From Marinobacter daqiaonensis (GTDB lineage: Bacteria > Pseudomonadota > Gammaproteobacteria > Pseudomonadales > Oleiphilaceae): a stretch of DNA of 64,000 bases. Both the position numbers and the translations under genes were made by a program. Of the stretch, positions 55,559 through 64,000 are shown in pieces. Numbering within the stretch: the stretch's first letter is position 1; each line of letters begins with the position of its first letter. The stretch is taken from assembly GCF_900115285.1 (NCBI RefSeq), contig NZ_FOYW01000002.1, forward strand, positions 62,001 to 126,000, read 5' to 3'. The notes under the pieces are model-generated. The model saw only the letters and a program-made list of their open reading frames with translations, made no database searches and was not told the origin of the DNA.

Positions 55559-56317
55559 TCAGACCACATGCAGGGCCACGTTGTTGTCCGTCAGTAACTG
55601 GCGGATCTCCTCCGGCGGAGCCTGGTCCGTGAACACGTGATTGGCCTGGGTGATGTTGCCCAGTCGTACCATGGCATTGCGGCCGAATTTGGTATGGTCC
55701 GCCGCCAGCATTACCTGGTCCGAATTGCCGATAATGGCCTGGGCGACCCGTACTTCCCGATAGTCGAAATCCAGCAATGAGCCGTCGTTGTCGATGCCGC
55801 TGATTCCGATGATGCCGAAGTCCATGCGGAACTGGTTGATGAAGTCGCGGGTGGCCTCGCCCACGATCCCGCCATCACGATTGCGGACCTCGCCCCCGGC
55901 GATAATGATGGTGAAATCCTCTCTCGCGGAGAGGATGGATGCCACATGGAGATTATTGGTCACCACCTTGAGGCCGCTGCGCTCCAGCAACGCCCGGGCG
56001 ATGGTCTCGGTGGTGGTGCCAATATTGATGAACAGTGACGCATTGTCAGGGATGCGCTCCACGAGGGCTTTTGCGATGCGCTCCTTGGCCTCCAGTTCCA
56101 TGATTTTGCGGGCCTGGTAGGCGGTGTTTACGGTACTGGAATCGATGCCGGCACCGCCATGGTGACGCCGCACACGATTCCGGCCGGCCAGTTCGTTCAG
56201 GTCACGGCGTATGGTCTGGGGCGTCACCCGGAACTGTTCAACCAGTTGTTCGGTGGTGACAAAACCCTGTTCCTGAATCAGGTCCATGATCTGGTCCTGC
56301 CTGCGGCGTTGCGGCAT
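55559..56317 (-). CDS. glpR: DeoR-family glycerol regulon repressor
   Basis: 252 residues from ATG 56317 with CCGGAG upstream. The N-terminal winged helix (QRRRQDQIMDLIQEQGFVTT, then VTPQTIRRDLNEL) is the DeoR-type DNA-binding domain; the C-terminal DeoRC sugar-phosphate sensor has NIGTTTETIARAL and VGEATRDFINQF. It likely binds glycerol-3-phosphate and represses the divergent glpS operon and its own side. Operator-like sequences lie between the two starts. Confidence 0.93.
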   Translation of the reverse strand: MPQRRRQDQIMDLIQEQGFVTTEQLVEQFRVTPQTIRRDLNELAGRNRVRRHHGGAGIDSSTVNTAYQARKIMELEAKERIAKALVERIPDNASLFINIGTTTETIARALLERSGLKVVTNNLHVASILSAREDFTIIIAGGEVRNRDGGIVGEATRDFINQFRMDFGIIGISGIDNDGSLLDFDYREVRVAQAIIGNSDQVMLAADHTKFGRNAMVRLGNITQANHVFTDQAPPEEIRQLLTDNNVALHVV

Positions 56318-56636
56318 CGGCTGCTCCGGTTTGTTCGTGATCGAAAACGGACGGGTTGGGCGAGAGTATAGCTGAAACATTGAAAACCAAGGAGATTATC
56401 TAAGGTTGTTCGATATATTTTCGTTATCGAGCCAAAAAAACTTTTGTGATTGTTTGCGAACATGACAGGCCTGTACTAGAAACAATAGAGCCTTCGCAAA
56501 CATGCGTCGGGTTCGGAGGCAGTGTCGGGCAAGCCCGGATCCCTGACCCGGAAGGCTGTATAAGTGCAAGTGGACAAGTGTAAAAGGACCTGGGGCGAGG
56601 TCGCCCCTACCGCCATAAGAACAAGAAGGAAACTGG
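56318..56636. promoter_or_regulatory. glpR-glpS divergent control region with GlpR-like operators
   Basis: 319 bp without a gene. Against the E. coli GlpR consensus ATGTTCGWTAWCGAACAT: TGTTCGATAT at 56407-56416 matches the left half fully; TTCGTTATCGA at 56420-56430 matches the 11-bp core fully; 56446-56463 matches 13 of 18 (ends CGAACAT); 56486-56503 matches 10 of 18. The 12-mers at 56453-56464 and 56493-56504 (TTTGCGAACATG and TTCGCAAACATG) are near repeats 40 bp apart. AAGGA at about 56625-56633 serves glpS. Confidence 0.65.
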
Positions 56637-57731
56637 ATGTCACTGCAGCTGGAGAATATCTCCCGTGCCGTGGACGGGGTGGATTACATCCGTGATGCGA
56701 ACCTTACCTTTGAGGCCGGCTCGTTCAATGTGTTGCTCGGAAGAACCCTGGCGGGCAAGACGTCCCTGATGCGACTCATGGCCGGCCTGGACAGGCCCGA
56801 CACCGGTCGCCTGCTGTACAACGGTGACGATGTGACTGGCCAGAGCGTCAGGAAACGCAATATTTCGATGATCTACCAGCAGTTCATCAATTATCCCAAT
56901 CTTTCGGTCTATGAAAACATCGCCTCACCCCTTCGACTGGCCCGCCTGAAGGAAGGGGAGATCGAGCGTCGGGTGCGGGAGACGGCGGCAATGCTCCGAA
57001 TTGAGGGACTGCTGGGCCGTTATCCCCTGGAATTGTCGGGAGGTCAGCAGCAGCGCACCGCCATGGCCAGGGCCCTGGTAAAGGACGCTACTCTGATCCT
57101 GTTCGACGAACCCCTGGTAAACCTGGACTACAAACTGCGGGAAGAGTTGCGCTCTGAGCTGCGCCACCTGTTTCGTGAGCGCCAGTGCATCGCCATCTAC
57201 GCCACCAGCGAGGCGAACGAGGCCCTAGCGCTGGGAGGCACCACAACGCTTCTCCACGAGGGCCGGGTGGTGCAGACCGGTCCGGTATCAGAGGTCTATC
57301 GTCGGCCAGTGGATACCCTGGCGGCCGAGCTTTTCAGCGAGCCCCCCATGAACCTGTTGCCCGGACGTGTCTCCGAGACCGGGCTGAGCTTTGACCAGGT
57401 GGCTGACCATGCCCTGACCCGGGAGCTGAAAGGGCTTTCCCCGGGTGACTATATCTTCGGCATTCGCCCCAGCCATGCCAGCCTGCGGCCCGCCGGGGAG
57501 GACGATCTGGAAATCCCGGTGACGGTGGAACTGGGTGAGATCAGCGGATCCGCCACTTTCCTGCATGTGGGGACCGGCCAGTTTGATCTGGTTCTGGAAG
57601 AGCCCGGAGTTCACCAGCATCGGCCCGGCGAGAAGATACGGGTCTATCTTCCGATGAACCGGTTGTTTGTGTTCGGTACCGACCAGCAACTGGTCCATAC
57701 GCCAGCGGACACAGGGGGGCTTAATGGCTGA
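56637..57731 (+). CDS. glpS: Glycerol ABC importer ATPase GlpS
   Basis: 364 residues; ABC ATPase of the carbohydrate-uptake (MalK/UgpC) group with a C-terminal TOBE region (about 270-355). Walker A is GRTLAGKT (35-42), the signature LSGGQ is intact (133-137) and Walker B is LILFDE (153-158). The switch histidine is missing: YATSEANE has Ser191 where MalK-like proteins have His. It probably forms a heterodimer with GlpT, whose defects are complementary. It overlaps glpT by 8 bp. Confidence 0.92.
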   Translation: MSLQLENISRAVDGVDYIRDANLTFEAGSFNVLLGRTLAGKTSLMRLMAGLDRPDTGRLLYNGDDVTGQSVRKRNISMIYQQFINYPNLSVYENIASPLRLARLKEGEIERRVRETAAMLRIEGLLGRYPLELSGGQQQRTAMARALVKDATLILFDEPLVNLDYKLREELRSELRHLFRERQCIAIYATSEANEALALGGTTTLLHEGRVVQTGPVSEVYRRPVDTLAAELFSEPPMNLLPGRVSETGLSFDQVADHALTRELKGLSPGDYIFGIRPSHASLRPAGEDDLEIPVTVELGEISGSATFLHVGTGQFDLVLEEPGVHQHRPGEKIRVYLPMNRLFVFGTDQQLVHTPADTGGLNG

Positions 57732-58820
57732 GATACGCCTCCGAAGCCTCGCTCACAGCTACGAGCGTCAGCCCAAGGGGGCCGACGACTACGCCATTCG
57801 ACAGCTGGATCACGTCTGGCATAAGGGTGGCGCCTATGCCCTGCTGGGGCCGTCGGGGTGTGGCAAGAGCACCATGCTGAACATCATCTCCGGTCTGCTC
57901 CAGCCTTCGGAAGGGGATGTGCTGTTCGATGGCGAACGGGTGAATGAACTGTCGCCACGGGACCGCAACATCGCCCAGGTGTTTCAGTTCCCGGTCGTGT
58001 ACGACTCCATGACCGTGTTCGATAACCTGGCCTTCCCGCTGAGAAACAGCCGGGTCGGCAAGGCGCGCATTCAGGCCAGGGTAGAGGAAATCGCGGGTGT
58101 ACTGGAGCTTGAGAATTTGCTCAATCGCAAGGCCCGCAACCTGACCGCCGACGAGAAACAGAAGGTTTCCATGGGGCGCGGCCTGGTGCGGGAGGACGTC
58201 TCCGCTATCCTGTTTGACGAGCCGCTCACGGTGATTGACCCGCAGCTGAAATGGAAGCTGCGTCGCAAGCTCAAGGAAATCCACGAGCAGTTCGATATCA
58301 CCATGATTTACGTCACCCACGACCAGCTGGAAGCCTCCACCTTCGCGGACAAGATCGCGGTGATGTACGAGGGTCGGATTGTGCAGTTCGGCACCCCGAC
58401 CGAACTGTTCGAGAATCCCAACCACACCTTTGTGGGCTTTTTCATCGGCAGTCCCGGCATGAATCTCATTGCGGTGGAGCGCTGCGATGGTGGCGTCCGT
58501 TTCGGTGATACCACCTTTCCTCTCAGTCCGACGCTCAACGAACGGCTGGGGGAGGCCGGATCCACCAACATCAAGGTGGGCATCCGCCCGGAATTCCTCC
58601 AGCTTGCGGAGGCGGACAGTGATACCTATCCGGCCCGGGCAATGGATGTGGAAGACCTGGGGACCTATCAGATTCTTTCCGTGAACCTGGACGGCCAGAT
58701 CCTCAAGGCCCGCCTGAGCGAGGATGCCAGGGTGTCGGCCGGGGACATGGTTCACCTGCGTTTTCCGGCCGGCTGGCTGAAGGTCTATGTGGATGACTAC
58801 CTGATTCAGGAGGGATCAGC

Positions 58821-58824
<4 letters not shown>
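57724..58824 (+). CDS. glpT: Glycerol ABC importer ATPase GlpT
   Basis: 366 residues from ATG 57724 (MAEIRLRSLAHSYE). Walker A GPSGCGKST (42-50), Walker B AILFDE and switch His199 in YVTHDQ are canonical, but the signature reads LTADE (140-144) where LSGGQ is expected. With GlpS, one composite ATP site would be complete and the other degenerate. The name follows the GlpSTPQV system of Rhizobium and is unrelated to the E. coli G3P antiporter GlpT. Overlaps glpS by 8 bp and glpP by 4 bp. Confidence 0.92.
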
Positions 58825-59687
<863 letters not shown>

Positions 59688-59697
59688 GGAGAGATTT

Positions 59698-60507
59698 ATG
59701 AGAAAGGAATCCCGATCCCGGGGCATTGGCATCACCATTTTCATTGTGCTGTTGCTGACGCCGATCTACTGGCTCGTGAACATGTCGTTCAAGACCAATC
59801 GTGAGATTCTCAGCGGCCTTACGCTCTGGCCACGGGAGTTTACACTCGACAACTACGTTGTGATCTTCACAGACCCCAGCTGGTATTCCGGTTACATCAA
59901 CTCGATGATCTACGTGCTGATGAACATGGCCATCACCCTGACAGTGGCTCTACCGGCGGCCTATGCCTTCAGTCGCTACCGCTTCCTGGGTGACAAGCAC
60001 CTGTTCTTCTGGCTGCTGAGCAACCGAATGGCGCCACCAGCGGTCTTCCTGTTGCCGTTCTTCCAGCTCTATTCCTCCATTGGCCTGTTCGATACCCACA
60101 TTGCGGTCGCTCTGGCCCACTGCCTGTTCAATGTGCCGCTGGCGGTCTGGATCCTGGAGGGGTTCATGTCCGGCGTCCCCAGGGAATACGACGAAATGGC
60201 TTACATCGATGGTTACTCCTTCCCCCGTTTCTTCGTCAAGATCTTCATGCCAATGATCGGTTCCGGCATCGGGGTGACCGCTTTCTTCATATTCATGTTT
60301 TCCTGGGTCGAGTTGCTGCTGGCCCGCACGCTTACCTCGGTGGACGCCCAGCCCATTGCCGCCATCATGACCCGAACCATCGGTGCCAGTGGTATCGACT
60401 GGGGCGTGCTGGCGGCGGCAGGTGTACTCACCATTCTGCCCGGGGTGCTGGTGGTGTGGTTCGTTCGAAATCATGTCGCCCGGGGCTTTGCCCTTGGTCG
60501 GGTGTAG
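59698..60507 (+). CDS. glpQ: Glycerol ABC importer permease GlpQ
   Basis: 269 residues with six helices, MalG/UgpE type: FTLDNYVVIF start, and the EAA-like loop VPREYDEMAYIDGYSFPRF (about 161-179). GAGGAGA precedes the ATG, 10 bp after glpP. The symbol means the permease, not the glycerophosphodiester phosphodiesterase GlpQ of E. coli. Confidence 0.92.
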   Translation: MRKESRSRGIGITIFIVLLLTPIYWLVNMSFKTNREILSGLTLWPREFTLDNYVVIFTDPSWYSGYINSMIYVLMNMAITLTVALPAAYAFSRYRFLGDKHLFFWLLSNRMAPPAVFLLPFFQLYSSIGLFDTHIAVALAHCLFNVPLAVWILEGFMSGVPREYDEMAYIDGYSFPRFFVKIFMPMIGSGIGVTAFFIFMFSWVELLLARTLTSVDAQPIAAIMTRTIGASGIDWGVLAAAGVLTILPGVLVVWFVRNHVARGFALGRV

Positions 60508-60516
60508 GAGGCGGCC

Positions 60517-60792
60517 ATGCTGGACTGGATGAACTGGACACCTCCCGTTGCGATCTTCTTCGCGAGCATCGTCGCGATACTGATGGCAATGACCGTATGG
60601 GAGATTGTCTCTCCCTGCACCGAGCGGAAGGGTTTTCTGCCCATCGCCACGACCCGGGGGGACCGGCTGTTCATCGGTCTGCTGTCGGCGGCCTACATTC
60701 ATCTGGCCTTCCTGGCGGTGAGTGAGGTCTCGCTGTGGATCGCTCTGGCAGTGTCGGTGTTATGGCTGCTGATTCTGCTGCGCTGGGGATAG
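60517..60792 (+). CDS. DUF2160 small membrane protein of glycerol ABC operon
   Basis: 91 residues with three hydrophobic helices (about 11-32, 53-71, 72-90). Its position between glpQ and glpV and the sequence fit DUF2160, a family regularly found in GlpSTPQV operons. Function unknown; an extra transport subunit is a fair guess. GGAGG lies before the ATG. Confidence 0.88.
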   Translation: MLDWMNWTPPVAIFFASIVAILMAMTVWEIVSPCTERKGFLPIATTRGDRLFIGLLSAAYIHLAFLAVSEVSLWIALAVSVLWLLILLRWG

Positions 60793-61013
60793 TTCCCGGG
60801 CGCCGGCAATTGATGACAGGGAAAGAACAGGGAGGACTGCCTATAGCGATCACGACCCAAACGGATTCAGGGGCCCCTGTGCCCCGAATGTAAGAGCAGG
60901 AGAGGGCGAACTGTCATGTCGCCGCGAGCAATGGACCCGGTCGGTCTGCAGTTGGGACGTGTCTGAAGGCGCTTCCCAAGACTCGACTCTTACACGAGCA
61001 AACGAGGTTGGAT
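60793..61013 (+). promoter_or_regulatory. glpV leader with palindrome and possible 16-residue ORF
   Basis: A 221-bp gap within the operon. It holds a perfect 12-bp palindrome CAGGGGCCCCTG (60868-60879) and, after AGGG, a 17-codon frame from ATG 60916 to TGA 60966 (MSPRAMDPVGLQLGRV). The gap could hold an extra promoter or mRNA-stability element raising binding-protein output relative to the channel; whether the short frame is translated is unknown. Confidence 0.35.
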
Positions 61014-62759
61014 ATGTTCAACAACAAGAAATACCCCAGAGCTCTGCTTCTGGGAGTCGCCGTAACTCTGGCGGGAGCCGGCTTCAGTGGCCTGGCCAGC
61101 GCCGATCAGTATGAGGATGCAGCCCGTAAATGGGCCAAGCACTTCTCCACTTCCACCCTGGACGAGCAGCAGCGCCTTGAGGAAATGCTGTGGTTCGCTG
61201 AGGCTGCGGAAAAGTTCCGGGGTATGGACATCAATGTGGTGTCAGAGACCATCGCCACCCACGAATACGAGGCCAGTGAACTGGCCAAGGCTTTCAGGGA
61301 GATCACCGGCATTAACCTGACCCACACCCTGATTCAGGAAGGGGATGTCATCGAGAAGCTCCAGACCCAGATGCAGTCGGGCCGGAACATCTATGACGGC
61401 TATATCAATGACTCCGATCTGATCGGCACGCACTGGCGCTATGGCAAGGTGGTGCCCATCTCCGACATGATGGAGAACGAGGCAAAGGACCTGACCCTGC
61501 CGACTCTTGATCTGGATGACTTTATCGGCCTGGACTTCACCACCGCACCGGACGGCAAGCTCTACCAGCTGCCCACCCAGCAGTTCGCCAACCTTTACTG
61601 GTTCCGGGCTGACTGGTTCGAGCGGGATGACCTGAAGAAGCAGTTCCGTGACATTTACGGCTATGATCTGGGCGTTCCCGTCAACTGGTCCGCTTACGAG
61701 GATATTGCCGAGTTCTTCACAGAGCATGTGAAGGAAATCGATGGTGAGCGGGTCTATGGCCATATGGATTATGGCAAGAAGGATCCGTCCCTGGGCTGGC
61801 GCTTCACCGATGCCTGGTTCTCCATGGCCGGAGCGGGAGACAAGGGCCTGCCCAACGGCCTGCCGGTGGATGAGTGGGGCATCCGGGTGGATGAATGCCA
61901 TCCCGTGGGCTCCAGCGTAACCCGTGGCGGTGCGGTGAACGGGCCGGCCGCGGTCTATGCCACCACGAAATATCTGGACTGGATGAAAAAATATGCGCCC
62001 CCCGAGGCCCAGGGCATGACCTTCTCCGAAGCCGGTCCGGTGCCCGCCCAGGGCAATATCGCCCAGCAGATCTTCTGGTATACCGCTTTCACCGCCAGCA
62101 TGGTGGAGGAGGGTCTGCCCGTGGTAAATGAGGACGGCACCCCGAAGTGGCGGATGGCGCCTTCGCCCCACGGCCCCTACTGGGAGGAAGGTATGAAGCT
62201 TGGGTACCAGGACGTGGGCTCGTGGACGTTCTTCGACTCAACGCCTGAAGAGCGTCGCCTGGCCGCCTGGCTTTACGCCCAGTTTACTGTCGCCAAGACA
62301 GTGTCGCTGCAGAAGACCCTCGTTGGCCTGACGCCGATTCGTGAGTCCGACATCAACTCCGATGCCATGACTGAAGCGGCCCCGCGGCTGGGTGGTCTGG
62401 TGGAGTTCTACCGCAGCCCTGCCCGGGTTCAGTGGACTCCAACCGGTACCAACGTACCGGACTACCCGAAACTGGCCCAGCTCTGGTGGCAGTACATCTC
62501 CCAGGCCGCCAGTGGCGAAGCGACCCCCCAGAAAGCCCTGGACGGACTCGCCGAAGCCCAGGACAACATCATGATGCGCCTGGAGCGGGCGAAGGTCATG
62601 GAAACCTGTGGGCCGAGACTGAATGAGCCAAGGGATGCCCAATACTGGCTTGATCAGCCGGGGGCGCCGAAGCCGAAGCTGGACAACGAGAAACCCCAGG
62701 GGGAGACCATCCCCTATGATGAGCTGCTCAAGACCTGGAAGGAAGCCCGGGAGAGCTGA
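61014..62759 (+). CDS. glpV: Glycerol-binding periplasmic protein GlpV
   Basis: 581 residues from ATG 61014 with GAGG upstream; a TTG two codons earlier is also in frame. The signal peptide ends at LASA before DQYED (about residue 27). A long solute-binding protein with the type I sugar-binding fold: FREITGINLTHTLIQEGDVIEKLQTQ (two parts), PTQQFANLYWFRADWFE, and YARTVKE-like spacing of substrate-site aromatics. Length and context match the glycerol-binding GlpV. It is the last gene of the operon, ended by a strong bidirectional terminator. Confidence 0.93.
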   Translation: MFNNKKYPRALLLGVAVTLAGAGFSGLASADQYEDAARKWAKHFSTSTLDEQQRLEEMLWFAEAAEKFRGMDINVVSETIATHEYEASELAKAFREITGINLTHTLIQEGDVIEKLQTQMQSGRNIYDGYINDSDLIGTHWRYGKVVPISDMMENEAKDLTLPTLDLDDFIGLDFTTAPDGKLYQLPTQQFANLYWFRADWFERDDLKKQFRDIYGYDLGVPVNWSAYEDIAEFFTEHVKEIDGERVYGHMDYGKKDPSLGWRFTDAWFSMAGAGDKGLPNGLPVDEWGIRVDECHPVGSSVTRGGAVNGPAAVYATTKYLDWMKKYAPPEAQGMTFSEAGPVPAQGNIAQQIFWYTAFTASMVEEGLPVVNEDGTPKWRMAPSPHGPYWEEGMKLGYQDVGSWTFFDSTPEERRLAAWLYAQFTVAKTVSLQKTLVGLTPIRESDINSDAMTEAAPRLGGLVEFYRSPARVQWTPTGTNVPDYPKLAQLWWQYISQAASGEATPQKALDGLAEAQDNIMMRLERAKVMETCGPRLNEPRDAQYWLDQPGAPKPKLDNEKPQGETIPYDELLKTWKEARES

Positions 62760-62782
62760 TTCCCATAAGCCTGGAAAGTAGG

Positions 62783-62821
62783 GATAAAAAAGGGGGAAGC
62801 CATGCTTCCCCCTTTTTTATC
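62783..62821. terminator. Bidirectional terminator between glpV and metY
   Basis: A perfect 18-bp inverted repeat: GATAAAAAAGGGGGAAGC (62783-62800) / GCTTCCCCCTTTTTTATC (62804-62821) with a 3-nt loop. The GC part is flanked by six T on each strand in its own direction, so it ends transcription of both convergent genes. Confidence 0.93.
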
Positions 62822-62827
62822 GGTTGG

Positions 62828-64000
62828 CTACTGGCCCGCAGCCTTCAGGGCCTGGTCAATGTCGGCAATGATGTCATCCACATGCTCGATACCGATCGAC
62901 AGGCGGACCAGATCCTCGCTCACACCGGCGCTTCTGAGTTCTTCCGGATTCAGTTGGCGGTGGGTGGTGGTGGCGGGGTGGCAGGCCAGGGACTTGGCGT
63001 CACCGATGTTCACCAGACGGTAGATCAACTGCAGTGCATCGATGAACTTCGCACCGGCGTCACGTCCACCCTTGATACCAAAGCTCAGGATGCCGGAAGC
63101 CTTGCCGCCACAGATCTTGTCACAGGTGGCCTTGTAGGGGCTCCCTGGGAGGGCGGCATAGTTCACCCACTCCACGTTGGGGTGGGCTTCCAGGTAGGTG
63201 GCGACCTTTTCAGCATTTTCGCAGTGGCGCTCCATCCGCAGGGCCAGGGTTTCCAGCCCCTGCATGATCAGGAAGGCGTTGAACGGGGACAGGGCACTGC
63301 CGGTATTCCGCAGCGGTACCACCCGGCAGCGGCCGATGAAGGCGGCCTCGCCCAGGGCCTCGGTGTACACAACGCCGTGGTAGGAGGGATCCGGCTTGTT
63401 GAGCATGGGGAACTTGTCGGCACTGGCCTTCCAGTCAAACTTGCCGGAATCCACCACAACGCCCGCCACGGTGGTGCCATGGCCGCCAATGTACTTGGTC
63501 AGCGAGTGCACCACGATATCCGCGCCATGTTCGAACGGACGGCACAGGAACGGGGTGGCCACGGTATTGTCCACGATCAGCGGAATGCCATGGTCATGTG
63601 CGATTTTTGCCCAGGTCTGGATGTCCACCACATTGCCTGCGGGGTTGCCAATGGACTCGCAGAACAGGGCGCGGGTGTTCTCGTCGATAGCCGCGACCAC
63701 GTTGTCGTAATCATCGTGGGCCACCATCCGGCACTCGATACCCTGATTTGGCAGCGAATGGGCAAACAGGTTATAGGTGCCCCCGTACAACTGGCTTGTA
63801 CTGACGATGTTGTTGCCCACTGTGCAGATGGTCTGCAGGGCATAGGTGATCGCAGCCATGCCGGAAGCCACCGCCAGCGCGCCAACGCCCCCTTCCAGTT
63901 GTGCCATGCGCTCTTCCAGTACCGCATTGGTGGGGTTCATGATGCGGGTATAGATGTTGCCCTGGACTTTAAGGTCAAACAGGTCCGCCCCATGCTGGGT
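62828..64000 (-). CDS. metY: O-acetylhomoserine sulfhydrylase, N-terminus outside window
   Basis: Converts O-acetylhomoserine and sulfide to homocysteine in methionine synthesis (PLP enzyme). The frame is open to the right edge (visible start TQHGADLFDLKVQGNIYTRIM), so about the first 30-35 residues are missing. The PLP lysine is in VVHSLTKYIGGHG, and the Cys/Met-metabolism family segments VDNTVATPFLCRPFEHGAD and SIGIEHVDDIIADI are present. Its C-terminus faces glpV across the terminator. Confidence 0.94.
   Translation of the reverse strand, partial: TQHGADLFDLKVQGNIYTRIMNPTNAVLEERMAQLEGGVGALAVASGMAAITYALQTICTVGNNIVSTSQLYGGTYNLFAHSLPNQGIECRMVAHDDYDNVVAAIDENTRALFCESIGNPAGNVVDIQTWAKIAHDHGIPLIVDNTVATPFLCRPFEHGADIVVHSLTKYIGGHGTTVAGVVVDSGKFDWKASADKFPMLNKPDPSYHGVVYTEALGEAAFIGRCRVVPLRNTGSALSPFNAFLIMQGLETLALRMERHCENAEKVATYLEAHPNVEWVNYAALPGSPYKATCDKICGGKASGILSFGIKGGRDAGAKFIDALQLIYRLVNIGDAKSLACHPATTTHRQLNPEELRSAGVSEDLVRLSIGIEHVDDIIADIDQALKAAGQ

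Overview
The window looks like chromosomal core DNA from a GC-rich marine gammaproteobacterium. The gene set and order fit the Marinobacter / Pseudomonas side of the class. The pointers are the proA-nadD-rsfS-rlmH-mrdA-rodA-mltB-rlpA-dacA-lipB string, rpsF-rpsR-(DUF2232)-rplI-dnaB-alr, an ANR/FNR regulator with a perfect ANR box, and a GlpSTPQV-type glycerol ABC importer. The genus is inferred from recalled gene order and protein resemblance, not from a search. I see no prophage, insertion sequence, CRISPR array or rRNA operon.

Layout. 1-4.8 kb: end of a TauE/SafE permease, lgt-thyA, a thyA-folA gap holding two copies of an inverted-repeat element in opposite orientation, folA, and a convergent DEAD-box RNA helicase. 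5-9 kb: a thioesterase, a haloalkane-dehalogenase-like protein without its nucleophile, a perfect ANR box, two small unknown genes and an AI-2E/PerM-type membrane protein. 9-13 kb: ilvD, a CNB-HDOD protein and a LON-domain protein. 13-16.5 kb: an overlapping operon of two membrane GGDEF proteins with ruined active sites and a DedA-PAP2 fusion. 16.7-28.3 kb: proline and NAD synthesis, ribosome silencing and methylation, the elongasome (PBP2, RodA), peptidoglycan hydrolases, lipB and an ABC1/UbiB kinase. 28.4-35.1 kb: glutaredoxin, a 555-residue unknown membrane protein, a PPi-type phosphofructokinase, mpl, ubiX and an MscS channel. 35.2-44.7 kb: tRNA-Leu(CAG), rnr, rlmB, the S6/S18/L9 cluster, dnaB, alr and an RmlD-like protein. 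44.7-53.8 kb: anr, fabB, ylqF, a Spy/CpxP-like small protein, an RND exporter, a chemotaxis receptor and lipA. 53.9-64 kb: the glycerol / glycerol-3-phosphate locus (glpD, glpR, then divergent glpS-T-P-Q-DUF2160-glpV) and the end of metY.

Working together: the 16.7-28.3 kb block combines cell-wall elongation with ribosome maturation and lipoylation. The glp block couples glycerol uptake (ABC importer), oxidation (GlpD) and repression (GlpR, with operator-like sites between the divergent units). No glycerol kinase gene lies in the window. ANR probably controls itself, and perhaps the dehalogenase-like gene, through 14-bp boxes.

Most worth a second look: the thyA-folA repeat pair with covarying stems; the tandem degenerate GGDEF proteins that both keep an RxxD inhibitory-site motif next to a DedA-PAP2 fusion; the nucleophile-less dehalogenase homologue below an ANR box; complementary active-site degeneracy in GlpS and GlpT; and the large unknown membrane protein at 28.9 kb. 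No wholly new multi-gene system is obvious.
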